A DNA stretch of 64,000 nt from Pseudomonas peradeniyensis (GCF_014268935.2 NZ_JABWRJ020000001.1:558001-622000), one strand, 5' to 3'. Counted from the first letter of the stretch, positions 1-12,528 are shown. The notes: generated by a model from the letters alone, not told the origin. A program made the numbers and translations.

Positions 1-442
1 GGTTGAGAATGGTGGAGACGTCGCGCACGTTGCTCAGGGTCAGGTCCAGGGTACTGCGCAAGGTGCTGCAGTGCTCCTGCAGCTCGGCCGGCACCCGGCG
101 TTGCAGCCAGTCGACCTGAAGCTTGGCGGCGGTCAGCAGCTGGCCGATATCGTCGTGCAGCTCGCGGCTCAGGCGCTGGCGCTCGCTTTCCTGCACCTTG
201 AGCATGCGCGTGGCCAGTTCCGCCGGGCGCAGGCTGATCGAGCGCGCCCAGTGGCGCAGGTGCCAGCCGACGCCGATCATCGCCAGCAGTTGCAGCAGCA
301 GCAGGCTGGCCGACAGGGGCTGGGTGCTCAGGTATACCACCAGGTTCGCCGCCAGCGATGCAACGCACAGCAGCGCGGTCGTCCAGCGCAGCAGGGCAAC
401 GCTGGAGCGACAACGCTGGAGAAACTTCAAGCGTGGGAGCAT
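1..442 (-). CDS. NarL-family sensor histidine kinase, N-terminal part (cut by window edge)
   Basis: Inner-membrane sensor kinase expected to autophosphorylate and pass phosphate to a LuxR/NarL-type response regulator encoded further left. Only the first 147 residues are visible. Two hydrophobic segments (about residues 18-38 and 44-60) form a membrane hairpin with almost no periplasmic loop, so it probably senses a membrane or cytoplasmic cue. A short linker leads to the HisKA_3 dimerisation box, with motif ESERQRLSRELHDDIGQ and phospho-acceptor His about residue 96. The ATPase domain lies outside the window. The start is the ATG at 442-440; no strong Shine-Dalgarno is seen. The family is certain from the H-box; the stimulus and partner are unknown. 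Confidence 0.85.
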   Translation of the reverse strand, partial: MLPRLKFLQRCRSSVALLRWTTALLCVASLAANLVVYLSTQPLSASLLLLQLLAMIGVGWHLRHWARSISLRPAELATRMLKVQESERQRLSRELHDDIGQLLTAAKLQVDWLQRRVPAELQEHCSTLRSTLDLTLSNVRDVSTILN

Positions 443-819
443 AGATAGGGAAGCCACTGAGTTATAGCGGTTAGGGGCATTGCACACGTCTGACCAGAGG
501 TTTTACCGCCCCGCGTTCAATCAAGTGCGCAATGCGGATCCAATCGCCCGATAACCTGGGCGCGCATGTTCGAGTGCGCGCATGTTATCACTTTGATTGA
601 ATTTGGTCGCGGGGGGATAACTGCTTGAAACCTCGTATTTTCCGGGTTGTGGCGGGCCTGGTGGTCGAGGGCTTGGCTAGCAGAGTGCCATTATTAAATG
701 ATGTTTCCAATGCGCCTGGGGCAACTAATAAACCCGCTGCGCAAAAACATTTGGAAAAACTTGTCCAACTTTGCAAGTTTCACCCTGAGCCGACCTTAGT
801 TGTGACTCAGTTGGCCGCA
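443..819. other. Intergenic stretch, no gene recognised
   Basis: About 377 bases between the 5' end of the sensor kinase gene and the 3' end of the Hpt-like gene. A more A/T-rich patch lies near 680-785. No tRNA, strong terminator or credible reading frame was recognised. It must hold the sensor-kinase promoter, which I could not pinpoint. Confidence 0.4.
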
Positions 820-1323
820 TTAGTGTTGCCGGTCGGACGCGTCGATGCCGTTGTCTGCCGTATGAGGGTGGGCGCAGTACACCCCTGTCTGCTGGCAGTC
901 CGTGCACAGCTGCGTGGACGGCTGGCCCAGGGAGGTGGCCAGTTCGCCCAGCAGCAGCCGTTGTTCGTCGGTGTCCATGCCCAGCTGGCCGGTCTGCGGG
1001 TCGAGCAGCTCCAGTTGCCAGTCGAGCAGGGTCAGGCAGGCGTCCAGTGCAGGCAGGCTGCTACCGTGCAGGTGCTGCTGGGCGCAGGTGGGCGCGAGCA
1101 GCTTTTGCAAGGCAAACGCATAGTGGGCGACCTCGAGCAGGCCGAGCGCGTCGGCGCGGCGGGCGAGGGTATCGAGTGCCGTGGTGAGGCTGTGGCAGGC
1201 GTCCGGGTCGTTGGCGATCAGTTCCAGGTGCTGCAGGCATTCCTGGGACCTGGCCAGCAGGACCTGCGCATCTTGCAGGAAGGCCGCCACGGCGGCGTTG
1301 TGCAGTGGTGTGCTATCCATCAT
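820..1323 (-). CDS. Hpt-like small protein next to cheV
   Basis: A 167-residue (or 166, starting at the second ATG) all-helical, cytoplasmic protein with no membrane segment. Residues 40-72 (around DACHSLTTALDTLARRA) resemble the helix of histidine phosphotransfer domains: a His at about 44 sits where the phospho-His of Hpt proteins lies, followed by Ser-Leu, but the usual Lys-Gly after it is replaced by Thr-Thr. The C-terminus has CTDCQQTGVYC and several His, perhaps a metal site. It is divergent from cheV, separated by 336 bp. A role in two-component or chemotaxis signalling is inferred from the fold likeness and position only; it may equally be an unrelated helical bundle. Confidence 0.55.
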   Translation of the reverse strand: MMDSTPLHNAAVAAFLQDAQVLLARSQECLQHLELIANDPDACHSLTTALDTLARRADALGLLEVAHYAFALQKLLAPTCAQQHLHGSSLPALDACLTLLDWQLELLDPQTGQLGMDTDEQRLLLGELATSLGQPSTQLCTDCQQTGVYCAHPHTADNGIDASDRQH

Positions 1324-1585
1324 GGCGCCCCGTGGTCAGGGATTGGCCGTACCAAGATGATCGCTCGCAAAAGCCTGACTCCGTTCATGCAGTGAGAATG
1401 GCGTCACATTAATGGCTAATGGATATTGCGAACATCAGGTTGCACCCGATTGCTACTAGGGGATTCCCTGATGAGGATTCAGGTGGGTCGTTCGTTGCGA
1501 GCGACGGACGCGGCGGGATGTGGCAGCAGTAAAGCATGATGGTAAAGTGATATCAATCACCCGGCGCGGCTTTTTCCATCAGGGG
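1324..1585. other. Divergent intergenic region upstream of cheV
   Basis: Non-coding region between the Hpt-like gene (minus) and cheV (plus). Apart from the FliA promoter listed separately at 1586-1612, nothing else was recognised. The minus-strand promoter must also lie here. Confidence 0.4.
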
Positions 1586-1612
1586 TCAAGCTGCGCGCGC
1601 ATCCGCCGATAC
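1586..1612 (+). promoter_or_regulatory. FliA (sigma-28) promoter of cheV
   Basis: TCAAGCTG (1586-1593), an 11-base spacer, then GCCGATAC (1605-1612). This fits the flagellar sigma-28 consensus TAAAGTTT-N11-GCCGATAA closely, with correct spacing, 47 bases before the cheV ATG. It implies cheV is a late flagellar/chemotaxis gene although no flagellar genes are in the window. Confidence 0.8.
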
Positions 1613-1659
1613 AGGGGGATGCATTCATTTTTTACCGACTCACGCCTGGGGGCTTTCCA

Positions 1660-2589
1660 ATGGCTGGCATTCTCGACACGGTAGACCAACGCACGCAACT
1701 GGTGGGTGAGAACCGCCTGGAAATCCTCATGTTCCGCCTGGCCGGCCGACAGTTGTTCGCCATCAACGTGTTCAAGGTCCAGGAGGTGCTGCAGCTGCCC
1801 AAGCTGACCCTCATGCCACAGCGTCATTCCTTCGTCTGCGGCGTGGTCAACCTGCGTGGCCAGACGCTGCCGGTGATCGACCTGTCCCAGGCGATCGGCA
1901 TGCGCCCGCTGCAGCCCGGGCCGGACAGCACCATCATCGTCACCGAGTACAACCGTTCGGTGCAGGCGTTCCTGGTGGGCGGCGTCGATCGTATCGTCAA
2001 CATGAACTGGGAAGCCATCATGCCGCCACCGGCCAGCGCCGGTCGCCAACACTACCTCACGGCGATCACCAAGGTCGACGAGAAGCTGGTGGAGGTCATC
2101 GACGTGGAGAAGGTGCTGGCCGAGATCGTGCCGTACAGCGCCAAGGTATCCCGCGACAAGCTGGAAGACCCGGTGCTGGCCCGTGCCCGTGGCCGCGAAG
2201 TGCTGCTGGTGGACGACTCCAGCGTGGCCCTGGCGCAGTTGCGCGACACCCTGTCGCAACTGGGGGTGAAGCTGCACGTGGCCAGCGACGGCCTCAAGGC
2301 CCTGCGCCTGCTCAAGGGCTGGGCCGACGCCGGGGAGAATGTCTGTGAGAAGCTGCTGATGATCTTCACCGACGCCGAAATGCCCGAGATGGATGGTTAC
2401 CGACTGACCACCGAGATCCGCAACGACCCGCGCCTGCGCGGCCTCTACGTGGTACTGCACACCTCGCTTTCCGGCAGTTTCAACGAATCCATGGTCAAGA
2501 AGGTCGGCTGCGACAACTTCCTGTCCAAGTTCCAGCCCGACCGTCTGGTGGATGTGGTGCGTCAGCGTCTGAACATGGATCACGCCTAG
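1660..2589 (+). CDS. cheV: Chemotaxis coupling protein CheV (CheW-REC)
   Basis: Cytoplasmic adaptor linking chemoreceptors to the CheA kinase, with a receiver domain that tunes adaptation when phosphorylated. Residues about 15-160 are a CheW-like domain (VNLRGQTLPVIDL is the typical CheW core). Residues about 178-305 are a response-regulator receiver with the acidic pair VDDSS, the phospho-acceptor region FTDAEMPEMDGYRL, and a Thr/Ser switch (HTSLSG). Its 309 residues are normal for CheV. The gene is monocistronic and preceded by a FliA-type promoter. The downstream MOSC gene starts 40 bases later, so some read-through is possible. Confidence 0.95.
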   Translation: MAGILDTVDQRTQLVGENRLEILMFRLAGRQLFAINVFKVQEVLQLPKLTLMPQRHSFVCGVVNLRGQTLPVIDLSQAIGMRPLQPGPDSTIIVTEYNRSVQAFLVGGVDRIVNMNWEAIMPPPASAGRQHYLTAITKVDEKLVEVIDVEKVLAEIVPYSAKVSRDKLEDPVLARARGREVLLVDDSSVALAQLRDTLSQLGVKLHVASDGLKALRLLKGWADAGENVCEKLLMIFTDAEMPEMDGYRLTTEIRNDPRLRGLYVVLHTSLSGSFNESMVKKVGCDNFLSKFQPDRLVDVVRQRLNMDHA

Positions 2590-2629
2590 GTGTAAGCTTG
2601 GCATTTCCACGGATGCCAGGTGAGCAAGG

Positions 2630-3433
2630 ATGTTTCTGAGTGCGTTGTATCGATACCCGGTGAAATCGGGGCGGGCCCAGGGCCTGCAAGCGTCCGCGGT
2701 CGGCAATCTGGGCCTGGACGGTGACCGCCGCTGGTTGGTGGTGGAGGAGGAGAATGGCCGCTTCCTGACCCAGCGGGCCTGGCCGCGGCTGGGGCAGGTT
2801 GCTGCCGATTATGGCGATCAGGGCCAGTTGCTGCTCCAGGCGCCGGGGCGGGCACCCTTGGAGGTTCCCGTGCCGCCGGCCGACGACGCCCTGCGCGGCG
2901 TCACCATCTGGCGCGACACCTTGCGCGTACCCGATGCCGGCGATGCCGCCGCGGCCTGGCTCAGCGAGCTGCTGGGCAAGGCGGTAAGGCTGGTGCACTG
3001 CCCCGAACAGCGGGCCCGCTACCTGCCCAGCGGCTACGGCCTTAACAGTGACCGGGCAGCCTTTCCCGATGGTTTTCCGCTGTTGCTGATCGGCCAGGCT
3101 TCACTGGATGAGCTGAGCCGTCGGGTGGGGCGCCCCATGGAGATGCTGCGTTTTCGCCCGAACCTGGTGGTCGAGGGGGCCGAGGCCTTCGCCGAGGACC
3201 GCTGGAAGCGTATCCGTATCGGCGACATGACCTTTCGCGTGCTCAAACCGAGCGTGCGCTGCATCCTCACCACCCTCGATCCCGCCACGGGCGAGCGCAG
3301 CCCGGACCGTGAGCCGTTGACCACGCTCAAGACGTTCCGCGAGAAGGAAGGGGATGTGCTGTTTGGTCAGAACCTGGCGGTGGATGGCGAGGGGGCGCTT
3401 GAGGTGGGTATGGACGTCGAGGTCCTCGAATAG
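2630..3433 (+). CDS. MOSC domain protein (molybdenum cofactor sulfurase C-terminal type)
   Basis: 267-residue soluble protein of the YcbX/mARC-like family. The N-terminal MOSC_N beta-barrel (residues 3-100, beginning LYRYPVKSGRAQ) is followed by the MOSC domain (about 120-265). The conserved cysteine expected to hold sulfur or molybdenum is seen in SVRCILTTLDP (Cys211). E. coli YcbX reduces N-hydroxylated bases using Moco, but that protein also carries a 2Fe-2S domain; this one has none, so it would need a separate reductase. Exact substrate unknown. Confidence 0.85.
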   Translation: MFLSALYRYPVKSGRAQGLQASAVGNLGLDGDRRWLVVEEENGRFLTQRAWPRLGQVAADYGDQGQLLLQAPGRAPLEVPVPPADDALRGVTIWRDTLRVPDAGDAAAAWLSELLGKAVRLVHCPEQRARYLPSGYGLNSDRAAFPDGFPLLLIGQASLDELSRRVGRPMEMLRFRPNLVVEGAEAFAEDRWKRIRIGDMTFRVLKPSVRCILTTLDPATGERSPDREPLTTLKTFREKEGDVLFGQNLAVDGEGALEVGMDVEVLE

Positions 3434-3436
3434 CAC

Positions 3437-3495
3437 CGTCGCGGGGCAGGTCGCATCGGCGCACCGCCGCTCCCACGTTGCGTGGGCGCGGGGTG
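3437..3495. repeat. REP pair, variant with internal insert
   Basis: Degenerate REP palindrome between the MOSC gene and slt. The left arm 'gcggggca' is separated from 'ccgctcccac' by extra bases including tcgcatcggcgcacc, an insert also found in the REP at 44378. The right arm is decayed. It lies between convergent genes. Confidence 0.65.
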
Positions 3496-3507
3496 ATGGC
3501 GTCCCGA

Positions 3508-5436
3508 TCACATATCGTCGAAATACCGCTCATGCCAATCCACCAGCGGCTGCGGTGAATTGAGCTTCTGCCCGTAGATGACCGAATACGACAGCACGTT
3601 CTGCACGTACTGGCGCGTCTCGTCGAACGGAATCGACTCGACCCACACATCGAAGCTCAGGTGCTTGGCGCCCTTGAGCCACTGGCGCACGCGCCCGGGG
3701 CCGGCGTTGTAGGCGGCCGAGGCCAGCACGCGGTTGCCGTTGAACTGGCCGTGCACCTGGCTCAGGTAGGCGGCGCCGAGCTGGATGTTCTTGTCCGGGT
3801 TGAACACCTGGGCCGGCGAGGCCAGCGGGATACTGAACTTGCGTGCGGTCTCCTTGGCCGTGCCCGGCATCAGCTGCATCAGGCCGCTGGCGCCGACGCT
3901 GGAGCGGGCGTCCTCCATGAAGGCGCTTTCCTGGCGGGTGATGGCGAACACCCAGCTCGAATGCAGGCCGCGGACCTTGGCTTCGCGCACCAGGGTGTCG
4001 CGGTGGGCCATGGGGAAGCGGATGTCCAGGTCGTCCCAGTACTGGGCCTGGCTGATGGTGCGGATGGCCGGGAAGTACCAGCGCATGTCGTAGGCCAGAC
4101 GGGCCTGGGCGACCATCTCGTCACGGTTGAAGTGGCGGCTGACGTGGTACCACTCGCGGCGGCCCTCGACGATCTGGCCGCGGGCATGGAACTCCAGGGC
4201 GCGACGCACGCCCGGGGTATTGCGGACCTTGTTGATCACCGCCTGGCTGAGCGCCAGCGGCTTGTTGTTCAACTGGTAGGGCGTCTGCGCCCGGTCGGCG
4301 GCGAGGAAACCATAGAAGTCGCGCTCGCGGGCGACGGTCTTGTACAGCAGCGGGACCTGCGGGTTGTTCGGCTGGGCCAGCTCCAGGCTGCGCGCCTGCC
4401 AGTACTTCCAGCGGTTGCTGCTGGCCAGGTCCTGGGGCAGGCGTTTGGTCAGCTCGTAGGCGTCCTCCCAGCGGCCCAGGCGCAGCAGCAGGCGCAGGCG
4501 CCATTCGCTGACGGTGTTGTCGCGCAGCTCGGGGTCGTAGCGGGTCATCAGGTCGAGGGCGCGCGGGTCGTAGCGCCGGGCCAGGGTCAGGCCGATCTCG
4601 CGGGCGATGGCGACTTTCTCGTCACGGGAGAAGTGCATGCGCTGGGCGTAGTCGTCGAGCAGCGCCATGGCCTGCTCGGGGTCCTGGCGGGCCAGGCGGC
4701 GCAGGCCGAGGCTGACCACGTCGGGCATGGCTTCGTTGACCGGGGTGAAACGCGACGGCTGGTTGAGCAGCTCGGGCTTCTGCGCCACGTCGATCAGCAG
4801 CTTGCCCTGGGGGCCGAGGGTGGTGAGGGTCTTGACCAGGCTGCTGGCCAGGCCGTAGTTGCGTGCCTGGGCCGCCAGTTTGGCGCGCTGCCAGCGCTTG
4901 GCCTCGGTCAGCTGGCCTTCGGCCGCCCACATGGAGAACAGGGTATCGCAGGCGGTGGGCTGCGACTTGCCGACGTTCCACAGCTTGTCGGCGGTGGCAA
5001 AGCCTTCGGCGCGCAGGCCGTGGGAGAGCTGGTACTGACCGTTGAGGCAGTCCAGTTCGGTGAAGTTGAGCTTGGGGTCGTAGTAGCGGGTGAAGGTGTT
5101 CCATTCGCCGCGCTCGGCCAGCCAGCGCAACCAGCGCAGTTTCATCCAGTTGGCCTGGGGCAGGTCGCCGTGGGCCTTGAGGAAGCCCTCGATCTCCTCG
5201 TTGCTGGCGCTCTTCAGGCGGGCGGTCAGCTCGTCGTAGGTGAGGTAGGGCGTGAGCGGGTAGTCGCGCAGCGACTGCGCGTAACGCAGGTAAGGGCCCT
5301 TGTCGCCCTTGGCCAGGGCGCGCTTGGCCTCGTCGTAGTACTGACGCTGCTGGGAAATGTCGATGGCCTGTGCGGCGCTCGCGGCGGTGGCGGTGAGCAG
5401 CAGGCAGGAAGCAATTTGTAACAGGCGGCTGCGCAT
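3508..5436 (-). CDS. slt: Soluble lytic murein transglycosylase Slt70
   Basis: Periplasmic muramidase cleaving the MurNAc-GlcNAc bond to a 1,6-anhydro end, used in peptidoglycan turnover. Start taken at the ATG 5436 because an ideal signal peptide follows (MRSRLLQIASCLLLTATAAS, cut after AQA), giving 642 residues, close to E. coli Slt70 (645); an upstream ATG at 5484 would bury it. Helical U- and L-domains (about 30-470) precede the catalytic SLT domain: catalytic Glu503 in ITRQESAF, then GLMQLMPGTA and AYNAGPGRV. It converges with the MOSC gene. The product feeds the anhydro-muropeptide recycling served by nagZ in this window. Confidence 0.95.
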   Translation of the reverse strand: MRSRLLQIASCLLLTATAASAAQAIDISQQRQYYDEAKRALAKGDKGPYLRYAQSLRDYPLTPYLTYDELTARLKSASNEEIEGFLKAHGDLPQANWMKLRWLRWLAERGEWNTFTRYYDPKLNFTELDCLNGQYQLSHGLRAEGFATADKLWNVGKSQPTACDTLFSMWAAEGQLTEAKRWQRAKLAAQARNYGLASSLVKTLTTLGPQGKLLIDVAQKPELLNQPSRFTPVNEAMPDVVSLGLRRLARQDPEQAMALLDDYAQRMHFSRDEKVAIAREIGLTLARRYDPRALDLMTRYDPELRDNTVSEWRLRLLLRLGRWEDAYELTKRLPQDLASSNRWKYWQARSLELAQPNNPQVPLLYKTVARERDFYGFLAADRAQTPYQLNNKPLALSQAVINKVRNTPGVRRALEFHARGQIVEGRREWYHVSRHFNRDEMVAQARLAYDMRWYFPAIRTISQAQYWDDLDIRFPMAHRDTLVREAKVRGLHSSWVFAITRQESAFMEDARSSVGASGLMQLMPGTAKETARKFSIPLASPAQVFNPDKNIQLGAAYLSQVHGQFNGNRVLASAAYNAGPGRVRQWLKGAKHLSFDVWVESIPFDETRQYVQNVLSYSVIYGQKLNSPQPLVDWHERYFDDM

Positions 5437-5643
5437 GATACGTCCGGGCAGTAGAACCATGGAAAGTGACGGCGGAGCCAGCACTGTTGGGTATTACTGC
5501 CTAGCTTAGCCGTTTGCCGGTGGCCGGTGAAAGCACTGTGCTTGTATCGAGTTGTTATCCGACGCCCTGCTGCCGGCGATGGGCTTTTGATGCCGTGAAG
5601 GGCCAAGTCAGGTAGAATGCGCGCCCGGTTTTTGGAGATGATC

Positions 5644-7575
<1,932 letters not shown>

Positions 7576-7579
7576 ACGC

Positions 7580-7649
7580 ATCGCGGGGCAAACCCGCTCC
7601 CACGCAGCCCTGTCTGACGGGCCATGTGGGAGCGGGCTTGCCCCGCGAT
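7580..7649. repeat. REP pair (inverted)
   Basis: Two arms, atcgcggggcaaacccgctc and its inverted partner gagcgggcttgccccgcgat, around a 25-base loop, between convergent uup and usp. Likely also helps end both transcripts. Confidence 0.85.
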
Positions 7650-7656
7650 TACAGGC

Positions 7657-8100
7657 TTACTCGGCCTTCTTCTGCAAGCGCACCGCCAGTACATCGCACG
7701 GCGCGCCGTGCAGCACGTCATTGGCGGTGGAGCCCAGCAGCAGTGCCAGGCCATGGCGGCCATGGCTGCCGACCACGATCAGGTCGCAGGCTTGTTTCTT
7801 GGCAAGTTCATGGATCTCCTGGCGCGGCTGGCCATAAACCAGGTGCGAATCGCCTCGCTGGATGTCCGGGTACTTGTTGAACAGGCGTTCCATGCGCTCC
7901 TTGGCCTGGTCGAACTGTTGCTGCTGCAACTGCGACAGGTCCATCGGCACGTCACCGCCGAAGGCCATGGCCATGGGTTCGACGATATGCACCAGGGATA
8001 CCTTGGCGCCACTGGCCAGGGCGATGGTCTTGGCCCGCTTGATCACCGGGTCGCATTCTTCGGTCAGGTCGACGGCGACCAGAAGATGTTCGTAGGACAT
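7657..8100 (-). CDS. Universal stress protein, UspA family
   Basis: Small cytoplasmic single-domain Usp protein of 147 residues. The start MSYEHLLVAVD at 8100 is chosen over an ATG six codons upstream because AGGAG lies at the right distance. N-terminal VAVDLTEE and C-terminal VVGSHGRHGLALLLGSTAN form the nucleotide-binding loops (G-x2-G ... G-S/T), so this is probably the ATP-binding class. It gives stress endurance in its family; no target can be read from sequence. It converges with uup and is divergent from a small membrane gene. Confidence 0.9.
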   Translation of the reverse strand: MSYEHLLVAVDLTEECDPVIKRAKTIALASGAKVSLVHIVEPMAMAFGGDVPMDLSQLQQQQFDQAKERMERLFNKYPDIQRGDSHLVYGQPRQEIHELAKKQACDLIVVGSHGRHGLALLLGSTANDVLHGAPCDVLAVRLQKKAE

Positions 8101-8210
8101 GTGCAGTACTCCTGACAATCGCGATAGTAGAAGTATGGTCGCTTTCGGGCCGGGCGTTCGTGAAACCTGGATAACCCGCTCATTTGCAACGCTTTATAAG
8201 GTCTACAGAT

Positions 8211-8648
8211 ATGACGGTATGGCTGGTGGTGTCAATCCTTGCGCTGATGCTCAGCCCGCTGGCCTGGCTGCGCCAGTCGCGCAAGCAGGGTGAGCAGATG
8301 AGCCTGCGCTTGGAGGGTCGGCGCATGGGCCTGGCCATGCAGCTGGCGCCGCAGCAGTGGCCGCACTGGCTGGAAAAAGAGCCGCCCAGCCCCTGTCCGC
8401 AATACCATCGGGCGCGGCGCAAGGGCCGCGAGGACTGCTGGTGCTACTGGCAGATCACCCCGGGCGTGTGGTGGAACCAGTGGCGCGAACCCTGCGAGGA
8501 GCCGCGCCTGGCTGAGGTCTTCGCCCGCCTGCCGGAAACCGTCTACAAGGTCGAGGCCGACCGGCGCATGATCGCCCTGTACTGGAGCGAGCGGGGCGAT
8601 AAATCTGTTTTGCAGGATATTGCCCAGGCCCTCGATAGCCTCGCCTGA
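8211..8648 (+). CDS. Small membrane-anchored protein, unknown function
   Basis: 145 residues. Start at ATG 8211 is chosen because AAGG precedes it and an upstream ATG would only add a polar tail. One N-terminal hydrophobic segment (about residues 3-18), then a soluble basic and Trp-rich domain (CWCYWQITPGVWWNQW). No catalytic motif recognised. It is followed by a strong terminator at 8660, so it is transcribed alone. I do not recognise a family beyond conserved Pseudomonas hypothetical. Confidence 0.7.
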   Translation: MTVWLVVSILALMLSPLAWLRQSRKQGEQMSLRLEGRRMGLAMQLAPQQWPHWLEKEPPSPCPQYHRARRKGREDCWCYWQITPGVWWNQWREPCEEPRLAEVFARLPETVYKVEADRRMIALYWSERGDKSVLQDIAQALDSLA

Positions 8649-8659
8649 ACCTGACCAAC

Positions 8660-8707
8660 GCAAAACGGCGCGCAGGAGCAACCATGCTCTTGCGCGCCGT
8701 TTTGCGT
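8660..8707 (+). terminator. Rho-independent terminator
   Basis: Long near-perfect inverted repeat: AAAACGGCGCGCAGGAGCA, four-base loop, TGCTCTTGCGCGCCGTTTT. A-rich 5' foot and T-rich 3' foot mean it can act in both directions. Confidence 0.9.
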
Positions 8708-9122
8708 TCTGCAGCGCAGAAAAAGGCCAGGCAGGCCGGAAACACTTTCATGCAGACCCAGTGTAGCCATCGTTGGCGGATGCGTTTAGAAAAAAGCGCT
8801 GTCCGCTGTCGGTGATGGTCTATCGCTGACATGAATGGTCGGCGATCACTGTCATCATGTTTCGTACCCGGCGGCTAGAAGATGACTGGAAAGTCGCGTT
8901 TTCACGGTGTTCGCGAGCATTTGACAACGCCGTCCATTTCGGAGAATGTGTGCACACCCAAGTCAAACGGGCGTATGAATTGAGCGTTTGTATGTCAGAC
9001 GGCTCTTACAGAATCCCGATTAGCGCGTCGACGGGTGTGCCTGGGGCGAGGGACCGGTAGACCGGCTCTTGCGCCAGCGTTCGACGTGTACTGTTCAGCT
9101 TCCATATCGTGGAGATCAGTTG
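8708..9122. other. Non-coding region upstream of fadB
   Basis: About 415 bases without a gene. It contains a sigma-70-like TTGACA at 8921-8926 with a weak -10 (GAATGT, 8944-8949) and a PsrA-like operator at 8964-8990 (separate entry). The rest (8708-8900) shows nothing recognisable. The 5' leader of fadB may be over 100 bases. Confidence 0.45.
8964..8990. promoter_or_regulatory. Putative PsrA operator of fadBA
   Basis: CAAAC at 8964-8968, GTATG at 8973-8977 and GTTTG at 8986-8990. The PsrA consensus is (C/G)AAAC-N2-4-GTTT(G/C): the first pair fits with one mismatch and the outer halves fit exactly but are further apart. It lies just downstream of a possible promoter, as expected for repression relieved by long-chain acyl-CoA. 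Confidence 0.5.
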
Positions 9123-11270
9123 ATGATTTACGAAGGTAAAGCCATCACGGTTAAGGCTCTTGAAAGCGGCATCGTCGAACTGAAGTTCGACCTCAAGGGT
9201 GAGTCCGTCAACAAGTTCAACCGTCTCACTCTGAACGAGCTGCGTCAGGCCGTGGACGTGATCAAGGGCGATGCCTCGATCAAGGGCGTGATCGTCAGCA
9301 GCGGCAAGGACGTGTTCATCGTCGGCGCCGACATCACCGAATTCGTCGACAACTTCAAGCTGCCCGAGGCCGAACTGGTCGCCGGCAACCTGGAAGCCAA
9401 CCGCATTTTCAATGACTTCGAAGACCTGCAGGTGCCGACCGTCGTCGCCATCAACGGCATCGCCCTGGGTGGCGGCCTGGAGATGTGCCTGGCCGCCGAT
9501 TACCGGGTCATGTCCAGCAGCGCCAAGATCGGCCTGCCGGAAGTCAAGCTGGGCATCTACCCAGGCTTCGGCGGCACCGTGCGCCTGCCGCGCCTGATCG
9601 GCTCGGACAACGCCATCGAGTGGATCGCCTCGGGCAAGGAAAATCGTGCCGAGGACGCCCTGAAGGTCGGCGCCGTCGACGCCGTGGTGGCTCCCGAGCT
9701 GCTGCAGGCCGGTGCCCTGGACCTGATCAAGCGCGCCATCAGCGGCGAGCTGGACCACAAGGCCAAGCGCCAGCCCAAGCTGGAAAAACTCAAGCTCAAC
9801 GCCATCGAGCAGATGATGGCGTTCGAGACCGCCAAGGGCTTCGTTGCCGGCCAGGCCGGCCCGAACTACCCGGCGCCGGTCGAGGCCATCAAGACCATCC
9901 AGAAGGCCGCCAACTTCGGCCGTGACAAGGCCCTGGAAGTCGAGGCCGCAGGCTTCGCCAAGCTGGCCAAGACTTCGGTCGCCGAGAGCCTGATCGGCCT
10001 GTTCCTGAACGACCAGGAGCTCAAGCGCAAGGCCAAGGCCCACGACGAGATCGCCCACGACGTGAAGCAGGCCGCCGTGCTCGGCGCCGGCATCATGGGT
10101 GGCGGCATCGCCTACCAGTCGGCGGTCAAGGGCACGCCGATCCTGATGAAGGACATCCGCGAGGAAGCCATCCAGCTAGGCCTGAACGAGGCCTCCAAGC
10201 TGCTCGGCAAGCGCGTCGAGAAGGGTCGCCTGACCCCGGCGAAGATGGCCGAGGCGCTCAATGCCATTCGTCCGACCCTGTCCTACGGCGATTTCGCCAA
10301 TGTCGACATCGTCGTCGAGGCCGTGGTCGAGAACCCGAAGGTCAAGCAAGCGGTACTGGCTGAAGTGGAAGGCCAGGTGAAGGAAGATGCCATCCTGGCC
10401 TCCAACACCTCGACCATCTCCATCAACCTGCTGGCCAAGGCGCTCAAGCGTCCGGAAAACTTCGTCGGCATGCACTTCTTCAACCCGGTGCACATGATGC
10501 CGCTGGTCGAAGTCATCCGCGGCGAGAAGTCCAGCGAAGTCGCGGTCGCGACTACCGTTGCCTACGCCAAGAAGATGGGCAAGAACCCGATCGTGGTCAA
10601 CGACTGCCCGGGCTTCCTGGTCAACCGCGTGCTGTTCCCGTACTTCGGCGGCTTCGCCAAGCTGGTCAGCGCCGGCGTCGACTTCGTGCGCATCGACAAG
10701 GTCATGGAGAAGTTCGGCTGGCCGATGGGCCCGGCCTACCTGATGGACGTGGTCGGCATCGACACCGGCCACCACGGCCGCGACGTGATGGCCGAGGGCT
10801 TCCCGGACCGCATGAAGGACGACCGTCGCTCCGCCGTCGACGCCCTCTACGAGGCCAACCGCCTGGGCCAGAAGAACGGCAAGGGCTTCTACGCCTACGA
10901 GACCGACAAGCGCGGCAAACCGAAGAAAGTCGCCGACGCCAGCGTGCTCGACGTGCTCAAGCCGGTCATCTTCGAACAGCGTGAAGTCAGCGACGAGGAC
11001 ATCATCAACTGGATGATGGTGCCACTGTGCCTGGAGACCGTGCGCTGCCTGGAAGACGGCATCGTCGAGACCGCCGCCGAAGCCGACATGGGCCTGGTCT
11101 ACGGCATCGGTTTCCCTCCCTTCCGTGGTGGCGCGTTGCGCTACATCGATTCGATCGGGGTCGCCGAGTTCGTCGCACTGGCCGACAAGTACGCCGACCT
11201 GGGGCCGCTGTACCACCCCACTGCGAAGCTGCGCGAAATGGCCAAGAACGGCCAGCGCTTCTTCAACTGA
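9123..11270 (+). CDS. fadB: Fatty acid oxidation complex alpha subunit FadB
   Basis: Multifunctional beta-oxidation enzyme: enoyl-CoA hydratase/isomerase plus 3-hydroxyacyl-CoA dehydrogenase, forming an alpha2-beta2 complex with FadA in the cytoplasm. Start ATG 9123 with GGAG at 9111-9114; 715 residues, the standard length. N-terminal crotonase domain (about 15-190; [16 protein letters not shown] forms the oxyanion hole and acidic site). Rossmann NAD site [12 protein letters not shown] near residue 320. The catalytic His is in [14 protein letters not shown]. fadA follows 31 bases later in the same operon. Confidence 0.97.
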   Translation: MIYEGKAITVKALESGIVELKFDLKGESVNKFNRLTLNELRQAVDVIKGDASIKGVIVSSGKDVFIVGADITEFVDNFKLPEAELVAGNLEANRIFNDFEDLQVPTVVAINGIALGGGLEMCLAADYRVMSSSAKIGLPEVKLGIYPGFGGTVRLPRLIGSDNAIEWIASGKENRAEDALKVGAVDAVVAPELLQAGALDLIKRAISGELDHKAKRQPKLEKLKLNAIEQMMAFETAKGFVAGQAGPNYPAPVEAIKTIQKAANFGRDKALEVEAAGFAKLAKTSVAESLIGLFLNDQELKRKAKAHDEIAHDVKQAAVLGAGIMGGGIAYQSAVKGTPILMKDIREEAIQLGLNEASKLLGKRVEKGRLTPAKMAEALNAIRPTLSYGDFANVDIVVEAVVENPKVKQAVLAEVEGQVKEDAILASNTSTISINLLAKALKRPENFVGMHFFNPVHMMPLVEVIRGEKSSEVAVATTVAYAKKMGKNPIVVNDCPGFLVNRVLFPYFGGFAKLVSAGVDFVRIDKVMEKFGWPMGPAYLMDVVGIDTGHHGRDVMAEGFPDRMKDDRRSAVDALYEANRLGQKNGKGFYAYETDKRGKPKKVADASVLDVLKPVIFEQREVSDEDIINWMMVPLCLETVRCLEDGIVETAAEADMGLVYGIGFPPFRGGALRYIDSIGVAEFVALADKYADLGPLYHPTAKLREMAKNGQRFFN

Positions 11271-11286
11271 GCGCCCAACGAGCTAG

Positions 11287-12477
<1,191 letters not shown>

Positions 12478-12494
12478 TCGCGTCGCGGGACAGC

Positions 12495-12528
12495 AGCCGG
12501 GGCCATGTGCCCCGGCTTTTGTTTTTTA
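12495..12528 (+). terminator. Rho-independent terminator of fadBA
   Basis: Stem GCCGGGGC / GCCCCGGC around a short loop (CATGT), followed by a T-rich run TTTTGTTTTTT. Confidence 0.9.

Noticed and set aside
625..1395. 256-codon plus-strand frame over the Hpt-like gene
   Set aside because: Covers a non-coding stretch then mirrors the minus-strand gene; no ribosome site or recognisable domain.
3661..5421. 586-codon frame antisense to slt
   Set aside because: Shadow frame; slt has complete family motifs and a signal peptide.
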